From NCBI GenBank assembly GCA_051294375.1, contig CM119266.1, forward strand, positions 5,907,431-5,971,430: a stretch of 64,000 nt of DNA, given 5' to 3'. A program made the translations under genes and the position numbers. Source of the stretch: Paraspadella gotoi. Its lineage: Eukaryota; Chaetognatha. Under the pieces are notes generated by a model. That model had not been told where the DNA came from. It did not search any database and was given only the letters and a program-made list of their open reading frames with translations. This document shows, piece after piece, positions 56,251-64,000 of the stretch (its first letter is position 1; each line of letters opens with the position of its first letter).

Positions 56251-57119
56251 AGAGAAGACAAATCGTTTTCGGACGAATCAGCAGCGCGCAGCAGCAGAGG
56301 CAGCCAGAAAAAAAGAAAGAAATCAAAAGGCAGCAGCAGAAGCAGCAGGAGAAAAGAGAGAAAAAGAAAACGCCCCTGCAGAGCCAGCTGCAAACTCGTT
56401 TTTTTTTTTTCCGATGAATCAGCCTGGGGAAAAGATTACGGAAAAGTAACGGAGATCGTCCGCAAACACGCAAGCGATTGCGACGAATAAAAATATAAAG
56501 GATTTATCGATGCAATGATAACCATTTATTATTGTGACAATAGTATATGCAATGATAATCGATCATTGAAGATTTTTCAATCAACTGATCAATCAGCCAA
56601 TCAATAATTTTATCTGAGAGAAAGAGAGAGAGAGAGAGAGAAGAGAGAGAGTGAGAGTGTGACTTCGCGTCAAAATCATTAGAGATAAGGGGGAAATATG
56701 TTAAAGCTCTGCAAATTTTACAAGCATGCAGTTGATGTTATGGTTCTTGTTACTACTCGTTAAAGAGTTAAAAATTCGGTTAAAAAATATAAAAAGTTCT
56801 AACAAAGTTTCTAGAAAGTTGAACTAAAAATAATATTTGAAGTACTAATCCATCATACATTAAATTACATAAATTGTGTCGTTTATTTTTGGACGACTTC
56901 ATATATTCAATTTTGTATGTAAATAAAAATATGAAGATTAACTTTTATCGCGATTTCCAAGCCAAATTATGGTTTAATGTTTTTCAAATATGATATGGAT
57001 AAACAATCTGACAGCCACACTGGCCAAAAGTATTTTGATACAATTGCGTGGCTCTTAATCTCGGCGCATCTAAAATAGTGTAAAAAAATACAAATTAAAT
57101 TAATAAACTAAAATTGATC
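56141..57119. other. gene-free stretch with GA tracts
   Basis: GA microsatellites (56220-56255, 56620-56660), a CAGCAG-rich patch (56280-56350) and AT-rich sequence. The Lys/Arg and Ser/Leu frames at 55926-56490 are compositional. Confidence 0.5.
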
Positions 57120-57310
57120 TTTACTTTTTCTATTTAAATCTACTTCCACTAGCTTGATTCCATTGAAACTTGAATTTCAGCTCAATGAACTAGTTTTTTA
57201 ATCACGGACAAAATTTCAACTCAATTGATTTATCCAAACATAAGTAATAAGACTTTAAAGGTACGGGAGAAAGGACGGACAGACAGACAGATGGACAGAC
57301 AAATGTTTTG
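57120..57310 (+). repeat. MITE-family copy, partial
   Basis: CTTTTTCTATTTAAATCTAC, TCCATTGAAACTTGAATTTC, then GGACGGACAGACAGACAGATG. Confidence 0.55.
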
Positions 57311-57661
57311 AAGTTTTGATATCAAACGACAGCTTTAACAGAGGAGATTCTGACTGCATTGTTTTTAAGAGATATGTTGTTCACACATTATAGAATAATC
57401 CAATCTCTTTTTAGTTTGAATTCTGACGGCATTATGTATTAAACTGTATCTTGAGAGCTTTAAGAGATTTTGCATTAATTTTTATACATAACATTCACGG
57501 AGTAATGACCTAGGATGAGAAACAGTAAAAAATGAAAAAATCAATAATGAAAATTTTTTTTTAACTGCATAGTTTTATTTCTACGAGACTGTACATCGCG
57601 TCTTATACAAGACTGACTTTCTTTAACTGATGTCTTTTCATTAAACAAGTTTGAGCAAACA

Positions 57662-58717
57662 ATGTCGGATCTGCCTACGATAATTAAGTGGTAATAAGCT
57701 AATTGTGGTCAACTTGCATAATTTAATCAACTTGCATTAATTTGGTCAACTGGCATAATTGGGTCAACTGGCATAATTTTGGTCAACTGACATAATTTGG
57801 TAACTGACATAATTTGGTCAACTGACTTAATTTGTTTAACTGATATAATTTGGTTAACTGACATAATTTTTTCAACTGACATAATTGTCGACTGACATAA
57901 TTTGGTCGACTGACTTAATTTGGTTAACTGACATAATTTGGTCAACTGACATAATTTTGGTCAACTGACATAATTGGTCACTGAATATTTGGTCAACCGG
58001 CATAATTTGGTCAACTGGCATAATTTTTTCAACTGGCAATATTATTATCAACTGGCATAATTTTATCAACTGGCATTATTTTATCAACTGGCATATTTGG
58101 TCAACTTGCAGAATTTGTCAACTGGCATATAATTTGGTCACTTTCATATTTTTGTCAATTGGGCATAATTTGATCAATCAATAAATCAATCAATCAGAGA
58201 GAGATAGAGAGAGAGAAACTTTTCTAATTTGAACTCTTTTCCACCTCCTACAAATTCCATCAAAAAAAATTATATCCAGCTTTATTCACACTACTTTCCT
58301 ACCCACACACAAAATTCCATTTCAATTTATCTATCAAATTTTTAATAAACATAATAATTATGAGTAAATCTAAGTAAAAATACTTCAAGTAAATATGAAC
58401 TTTTGTTTTTTCCATTTTAATTCAATTGCCCTATCCACTCATGAGCAATTGGCGTTCAAATAGTGAAATAGATTTTTGTTTTTTCCATTTAAAACCAATT
58501 TCCACTCGCACGATTTCCATCGAAACTTCATATCCATCCTCAATCACACAGTTTCCTACCCAACACAAATTCATACCAGAACGGACAGACGGACGGACGG
58601 AGACATCATTTTTTTTGCAGAATTTATCATAATTCGAGGTTCTGATATGATAATAATGATTTACCGACAATATTTTGGGGTGAGACCGACGGACCGACAA
58701 AGTAAATTATAGATCCG
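57662..58717 (+). mobile_element. MITE-family copy expanded by an internal satellite
   Basis: Starts with the family left end (GTCGGATCTGCCTACGAT) and finishes with the right-end blocks (ACCGACGGACCGACAAAG, then ATCCGACTAAAAAAC). The interior is enlarged by a TTGGTCAACTGACATAA tandem array (57702-58170) and a second TTTCCATTTAAA segment. Confidence 0.5.
57702..58170 (+). repeat. 17-18 bp tandem repeat (TTGGTCAACTGACATAA)
   Basis: About 26 units, some missing a base. Central units read AACTGACAT. Units at both ends read AACTGGCAT, and the outermost include AACTTGCAT or AACTTGCAG. Minus-strand frames such as MSVDQI-type repeats are translations of the satellite. Confidence 0.85.
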
Positions 58718-59940
58718 ACTAAAAAACTAACTTTTTATGATAGATGTGTTTTTATAAAGCTGTTTGACAGACAGACAATAAAAAGATACAAAAAAAAGAG
58801 AGAGAGGGAGAGAGAAGAGAGAGAGAAAGAAGAGAGAGAGAGATTGATTGATTAATTTTAATTGATTGATTGATTGATTGGTTATGCTGAAAAGCTTTTA
58901 AATTAGTTCAGGATTTTTCCTAATTGGATTATGAGACTATTCATTCTTTGGCTTTGATTTCCATCTTTTTTATTAGATTTAATTCTGCTCATTACTTGTA
59001 TTTCTGCCAAGATTCTTTCTATCATTCAATCTCTTCTCTCTCTCTCCTCCTTTTCTTTTAATAATTTCAACTTTACAACTGTGACATCCAAATGTGTGAT
59101 CTTTTGAGTCTCTTTCTTGTTTTTCTTTTTCTTTAAAGCTTTACTAATAATTAACTTTTTATGGATTGATGGATTAATGGATACTCATTGATAAATAATT
59201 TTTTTATATTCATAGTTTAAATTCATACTATTTGTTACCCTAAAAGTTTTAAAATATAATTTTTATTCCATTAAAGATCATGCGTTAGATTTCCTTAAAA
59301 GTTTTCCAAATACTCCGTTATAAAAGCTAAAATGCAATAATCTCATTTGCATATTGCAGTAAAAAGAAATAATCTTTTAAAAAAATATACATAAATTTAA
59401 TTTTTCTTTCAGGTTTAAAACGCTCATAACTATATGTGGTTATTATGATTCAAAAGGTTATTAAAAAAGAATTATTTTTTTTTTACAAAAAAAATGAATT
59501 TGAAAAAAAAGTACTTTGTCAAAGTGAAAAAAAGATAGATGTGAAAACAGAATCCCAGCCAGAAATTCAGAAGTTGACAAAAATTGATCGAAATGACTTT
59601 TTACGTAATGGCAAAGTTTAGTTCCAATAATATTTATAGGTAATGAATTTTTAAAATATTCACTGTATTTTACTGTATCTCGATAGCCTGTAACAATTTT
59701 GCATAGATTTTTTAGGATAACTTCTGTAAAGACTCAGGGAATAAAAAAAATATTCTGATGGGCTGAAATCAATAATATTTTTTTTCGCCTCGGTGGAACT
59801 CTCTTTCAGCTTTTAGCTTGCATTGCGTCTTATATTTCTTTTTATTAACTTTTTATGACGAATCCAAATCTAAAAAAAAATCTGATAAAAAACCATTTTG
59901 AAATTTTAATATTTAAAGGGTTAGTACTATATATAAATAT
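58718..59940. other. gene-free AT-rich stretch
   Basis: GA tract (58796-58845), TGATTGAT repeats and AT-rich sequence; no recognised gene. The Lys-rich frame at 59436-59621 is compositional. Confidence 0.5.
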
Positions 59941-59974
59941 AGCTTTATGGTGGACTAAAACCCACCAACCGTTC

Positions 59975-60250
59975 ATCAGCGGCCATTGGTGCCGGAGGCA
60001 AGTCATTCGCCTCCCAACCCAAAGGTCCGGGGTTCTAGCCCGTTGGTTGTCTGGCAGTTAAGAGGGACTGGGCGCTTAACCCGCCTGAAACATGGTGTTA
60101 CAACCTGATCCGAAGCTCAGGGACTGCTTATATTGAATGGTTCTATCACTAACTCATAACAATAATTACTGTCTCTTCAGCTTACTATTAGTAATCACGC
60201 TCGTGATATCTAACGTTCCAGCGTCGCCCCTCCCTTGAAAGTCTGACGTA
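59975..60250 (+). mobile_element. tRNA-derived SINE
   Basis: The head resembles a tRNA: an A-box-like CGGCCATTGGTGCCGG (59980-59995), an arm GGAGGCAAGTCATTCGCCTCC (59995-60015) and a B-box-like GGTCCGGGGTTCTAGCCC (60024-60041) that matches the TpsiC arm. A unique body of about 200 bp follows. No cloverleaf with intact acceptor stem is visible, so it is not a functional tRNA gene. Body family not assigned. Confidence 0.6.
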
Positions 60251-61353
60251 GGTTTTCATGAATCTTTTCGCTGAATATCGAGTAAAATGATGAATGAAAA
60301 GTTTAGTAACTTGTATTTTACATAAAATGTTCATAAAAATCCTGTAAAACTCAAGTTCAGGACGGGCGATGCTACTTTTTGTAAATCATAAAACGAACTA
60401 AAGATTGATTATGAGTCTCGCCAAATTACGACAAAAGTCCGTCGAATTCAATTAAAATGATTTGGCCGAATGCGGGAGGGCGGCGTAATACTTGACTTAA
60501 GTACAGTCAAAAAAATAAGAGAGGGAAAAAGAATACGTAAATACTACGTAAATTGCAAAAATTATAATAAATTTTTTTATATATTAATGTTCATTAGTAC
60601 AATGTTGTTCATTCCTCACTTTTATAATTTTAATTTAAGTTAAATTTAAACCTTAGTACTTAGCTATTAATGCTTTAGGCTAAGATAATTAAAAAGTAAC
60701 TTAAAAACAGACAATTTATACATTTTAAACCGAATTAAAATTGTTTTTCTTTAAATATATGGTAAAATAAGTAATCTTGTAACTTTCATAGATTTTGATA
60801 GTTTTAAAATCTCTGAACTTAAAATAGTGACGCAAATAATTTGATAATTTTCTGCTTTTTTCCGAAAATCCCAAAATTCTTGTAGATCGTTATCAACCCT
60901 TGGTTTTTTCCCCAGTTGTAATAATTTCCCAGGAAGCTATTAACAGCCTTAGCTTATATATGCTGGTGTGGCAGTAACCGGGCCGAATTTTTTGGATGAG
61001 AATGCGATCGAACGAAACATTTCGTTCAATTAAAAATTAGAAATTAAATTTAAAATCTACGCTTTGTTCTAAATGAAATGTTTTTAAAAAACAAAAAGCC
61101 ATGAACGCTTCAGAGTTTAACCCAAGTAAGTCGCAACTCAAAAAGAATTGATTTTCTTTAAAGTTTAAACTTTGTCTTACAAAAATATTGATTCGTTGTC
61201 GCTAGTTATCACTGTGATATATATATATTATTATCTTTATTACCTTTGTAGTCCAACTGTTTATCGGTGCCCAGAATAATTGACTTTAACACAAGAATAT
61301 CATAACAGATAATATTCTCAATCTCATATGATATAAGACACTTATAATCAGAA
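60251..61353. other. gene-free AT-rich stretch upstream of GPCR gene
   Basis: No exon was recognised. An upstream exon of the GPCR cannot be excluded because an acceptor-like AG precedes 61400. Confidence 0.5.
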
Positions 61354-61503
61354 ATGTCCAATATCTTTGTCTCATATTCCCCTCTCCCTCCCACAAAAGG
61401 AGAGATTCTCAACGAGTTCGTCGACACCCCCAACGGAATTCTCGCCATTTTTTCCGTCGTCGCCAACTGCTTCGTCCTCGCCACATTCGCATTTGCCTAC
61501 AAG
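61354..61503 (+). CDS. GPCR exon 1 (N-terminus and TM1)
   Basis: ATG at 61354, preceded by an in-frame TAA, gives MSNIFVSYSPLPPTKGEIL, a short extracellular end, then FVDTPNGILAIFSVVANCF. Alternatively an acceptor (CCCACAAAAG) would start the exon at 61400, with an upstream exon supplying the N-terminus. The donor is AAG then GTCAGA. The antisense frame that begins MARTKQLAT is incidental. Confidence 0.6.
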
Positions 61504-62265
61504 GTCAGATATTAATTATTGATTAAAGATATTAAATTGTAGTGGTACGAGGTTCTTTGTTTACATAGCGAGCGACTTTATGCGTGTGACAACTGTGGCA
61601 TGGACATTTCTTGAAAAGGAATCCTTAGGGTTCAAGTGTGTAAAAAGCTTGTTAAAATTGTATCTATTTTCGAAAAATGCACGACTCGGGTCCTCCAATG
61701 AATATGAAAAACAAAAGATATTTTAATTGAAGAAAAAAAAATTCTCACAAATAATAAAGAAGGCGTTCATTGAACCGAAAACTGTTATTGCCCTTGTAAG
61801 ATTGATTGAGGCTATTTTATAACATAGCCTGAGCAAAATCCAAAGATCAGAAAACTTCTTTATTAAATTAATTCAATAATTTTCTTCTCAGAAAAGACAA
61901 AACCTCGCCCCCCCTTCTCCTTCCTCCCCGACCTCCCCCTCTTCCTCTTCCTCCTCTTCTTCCTCCTCCTCCATCGGTGCCGCAGTTGAGCTCTCCGCTC
62001 TGGGTGTGTCCGACCTCGCCTTCAACGTCCTCGTCGTCGTCGGATTCGCGTGGACGAAATGTGTGGACGTCGGCGAATGCGAGATCGATGACGAGAGAGT
62101 TGGGGACTTTGCCGTCTTCGTCTATGTCCTCACGTGAGAATGAAATGAATGTGTAATAAGTGTGATAAGTGTGGAAAGTGTGATAAGTGAAAGGTGTGCT
62201 CGGAAGAAATTTAGAAGATAGTAAATTTTTTTTTTTAATCTATTTATCTTTAGTTTTTCTTTGAT

Positions 62266-62334
<69 letters not shown>

Positions 62335-63629
62335 TGTTTCCATCGATCAATTCATTTAGTAGCTATTTATGAAGGTACTTTTTAATTCATCTGTCAATTG
62401 ATGTGAAAAGCAATTATTAATCTATAAAATAAATAAACTTAATATTTATAGTATTTAACATACAATCCAATTTCTTTAGCTTCACCAACCGCCACCTCAC
62501 GGCCTACATCGCCCTTCAACGCGCGCTGATCGTTTCGTTCCCTCTTCGCCGCTTCGGTGCTCCAAGTGGAAGGAATTTGCACGTCCCGCCGAAAGTAATA
62601 TGGACGTATGGATAAAGGGACCGATACACAAATTCTAGCCATATTCACAGAGATTTACAGACAGACAAATAGACTCCCAAAGTAAGATGGACATACAGAT
62701 AAAGGGACTGTTACACAAATTCCCACCACATTCACAGATGGACAAATAGATGCCAAGAGTAAGATGGACATATGGATAAAGGGACTGTCACTCAAATTCC
62801 AGCCACATTCACAGAGATTTACAGATGGACAAATAGATGCCGAGAGTAAGATGGACGTACGGATAAAGGGACTGTTACACAAATTCCAGCCACATTCACA
62901 GAGATTTACAGAAGGACAAATAGACGCCAAGAGTAAGATGGATGTTATAGCAACAGCCGAGTTGCCGGTGATGCCCATTGGGATGGGGCATCTCACTGTT
63001 GGCTTTTGGGGCTTCCGACCCTCAGTGATGCCTCCTGTCACTGGCGCGGTTACTCTAGGATGGTCTCGTTTTGCCAACACAGAGGGAAGTTGTTAGTTCT
63101 ATGGATGGAATGCAACGTTTAGAATGGTGCGTTCCCCCTCTGAGCCAATGGGATTGGCTGATCGAAGGTGGATGTGAGGCGGTGTGAATATACCACCACA
63201 ACATATGGATAAAGGGACCAATACACAAACTCTTGCCACATTCACAGAAAAAGATGAAGCTACTACAAACCTACTAACATAAATAATAAATAACAGACGG
63301 AAAAAATGAAGCTGGAAACTATGACTGAAGATTAAAAAGACACAGACTTACAGACAACCATTTCTCAAATTCCCCTCATTCACTCCCAATTTACAAAAGG
63401 GCCGTGATCGTCTACGCCATCTTCTCATCTGGGGTGTGGCCCCGATGATCATACTCGGCCTCATTCTTGGGCTGTTACGGCGCCGCCTCATCGTCGGCGA
63501 GGTGCGGCGTCATGAGGACTTTTGGGCGCGCATATTTTTCTTCTTTTCCTTGACGCTGATTCTGTCGTGGACCCTGGTAGTCGCCTGTAGCGCTGCGGTC
63601 GTCGTGTGGAAGACGAGAGGAATGAGCAG
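61354..63629 (+). CDS. class A (rhodopsin-like) GPCR, partial gene, exons 1-4
   Basis: Four exons join in phase: 61354 (or 61400)-61503, 61892-62133, 62480-62594 and 63400-63629. Together they encode five hydrophobic helices with GPCR landmarks: an Ala-Asn pair in TM1 (SVVANCFVLATFAFAY), an Asp in TM2 (LSALGVSDLAFNVLVVV), a TM3 end with LQRALIVSFPLRR, a Trp in TM4 (LLIWGVAPMIILG), and a long TM5 (FFFFSLTLILSWTLVV) followed by basic residues. TM6, TM7 and the C-terminus lie beyond 64000. The DRY position reads LQR, which is unusual. Ligand class cannot be read; a divergent peptide-type receptor is possible. Confidence 0.65.
61892..62133 (+). CDS. GPCR exon 2 (first loop and TM2)
   Basis: After the acceptor TTCTTCTCAG the exon encodes a Pro/Ser-rich first intracellular loop, including about eleven consecutive Ser, then TM2 (ELSALGVSDLAFNVLVVVGF) and an extracellular loop with two Cys (CVDVGEC). 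It ends in phase 2 at AC then GTGAGA. The Ser-rich loop is longer than usual for class A receptors. Confidence 0.65.
62266..62334. repeat. (CTAT)n microsatellite in GPCR intron 2
   Basis: About seventeen uninterrupted CTAT units. Confidence 0.97.
62480..62594 (+). CDS. GPCR exon 3 (end of TM3 and second intracellular loop)
   Basis: Acceptor TTTCTTTAG; the first base completes Thr. It encodes FTNRHLTAYIALQRALIVSF then PLRRFGAP, a typical TM3 to loop 2 transition with LQR in place of DRY. The donor AAA then GTAATA lies in the first unit of the adjoining minisatellite. Confidence 0.6.
62588..62942 (+). repeat. minisatellite, about 93 bp unit, four copies
   Basis: Units share AGTAAGATGGACATACGG, ATAAAGGGACTGTTACACAA, ATTCCAGCCACATTCACAGA and GACAAATAGATGCC. 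The first unit begins AAAGTAATATGGACGTATGG, so it contains the exon 3 donor site. Confidence 0.85.
62945..63200 (+). repeat. dispersed repeat, first copy (GPCR intron 3)
   Basis: Opens AGCAACAGCCGAGTTGCCGG with a hairpin GATGCCCATTGGGATGGGGCATC. The beginning of a second copy lies at 63946-64000. Not recognised. Confidence 0.6.
63400..63629 (+). CDS. GPCR exon 4 (TM4-TM5)
   Basis: Acceptor TTTACAAAAG, phase 0. It encodes GRDRLRHLLIWGVAPMIILG, a short loop (RRRLIVGEVRRHEDFW), TM5 (ARIFFFFSLTLILSWTLVV) and a basic end (VVWKTRGMSR) at the donor AG then GTAGTG. The extracellular loop between TM4 and TM5 is very short and lacks the usual Cys. Confidence 0.65.
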
Positions 63630-63940
63630 GTAGTGGTTTTAAAGATTAAGTTTTAAAGTTGGCTTTTAATTCAGGATAATAAATATGTGGGAAAAGGCAT
63701 TGATTTAATGTCTCAAAAAATTAAAAAATATCCAAATGAAACTACCGTTGTTGCAAATAAACCAATATTTACTCTTTCCCTCTAAATATCCAAAATACAC
63801 TTCTTCAAAACTTCCAAGAAGATCTAATCAAAAGATACAAAAAGTAATTAAATGTGCGTCAATATGCAAATGAGATTAAAGAATTCAGTCTGTAACATGC
63901 TAATACAAATCGAATGTTAATTATGCAATGAAATAGGTCA
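63630..63940. other. GPCR intron 4 (start)
   Basis: AT-rich, no exon seen before the window ends. Confidence 0.55.
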
Positions 63941-63945
63941 CTTTA

Positions 63946-64000
63946 TGGCAACAGCCGGGTTGCCTGTTATGCCCATTGAGATGGGGCATCTCAAAGTTGG
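63946..64000 (+). repeat. dispersed repeat, second copy, cut by window end
   Basis: GGCAACAGCCGGGTTGCCTG then ATGCCCATTGAGATGGGGCAT, the same start as the repeat at 62945. Confidence 0.65.

Noticed and set aside
57702-58170. Regularly spaced repeats suggesting a CRISPR array
   Set aside because: Units are contiguous 17-18 bp tandem copies without unique spacers, in a eukaryotic context.
59975-60045. Functional tRNA gene
   Set aside because: Box A and B likenesses are present but no closed acceptor stem, and a SINE-like body follows.
61209-61484. Minus-strand frame beginning MARTKQLAT, like histone H3
   Set aside because: Similarity stops after nine residues and the stretch is antisense to GPCR exon 1, which has coherent helices and splice sites.

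Overview
This window looks like nuclear DNA of an invertebrate animal, species not determined. The evidence is two intron-containing genes with animal-type products (a drug/metabolite-transporter-family membrane protein and a rhodopsin-type GPCR), a tRNA-derived SINE, an LTR element, several dispersed repeat families and abundant microsatellites. Nothing looks prokaryotic. Two scaffolding gaps of exactly 25 N each lie at 10682-10706 and 22309-22333. Many repeat copies differ from each other mainly by single-base indels, so parts of the window read like an unpolished long-read assembly.

Layout. 1-1819: AT-rich DNA without a gene, with a CT microsatellite and a reverse copy of a dispersed repeat. 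1820-6771: a gene-poor LTR element with two LTRs of about 400 bp and a polypurine tract before the 3' LTR; no reverse transcriptase was found. 6772-7655: unassigned. 7656-32500: a large inverted-repeat complex, read as A (7656-10664), gap, A' (10707-13592), B (13593-18006), core (18050-23620, with the second gap), B' (23635-28150), A'' (28150-30005, resuming 31440-32500). About 2.9 kb of B and B' is identical in everything I compared, including homopolymer runs of 65 and 45 nt. The core holds a 3.4 kb block nearly devoid of T on the + strand, a GTC-rich satellite and a 1.2 kb C/T-only block. The A unit carries a dense array of CCAAT boxes and a 121 bp palindrome whose arms contain a hammerhead-ribozyme-like core.

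30162-30386: an exon-like open stretch with clean splice sites, of unknown family. 32500-40930: mostly repeats, plus a CpG-rich stretch at about 35.4-36.25 kb that may be a promoter or first exon. 40935-47247 (minus strand): a nine-exon gene for a roughly 1,000-residue EamA/DMT-type (SLC35G-like) membrane protein. It has a long N-terminal extension, a long charged C-terminal tail and an extra domain of about 170 residues between its two membrane halves. Splice phases agree across most exons, but three one-base frame breaks are present. 47250-61350: gene-free DNA with MITE-like repeats, tandem repeats and a SINE. 61354-63629 (plus strand): four exons of a class A GPCR covering TM1-TM5; the rest of the gene lies beyond the window.

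The two genes are unrelated and on opposite strands, and no operon-like cooperation is visible. Most of the window is repeats. The features most worth checking are the palindrome complex and its T-depleted core, the CCAAT array, the hammerhead-like palindrome, and the expanded DMT protein.
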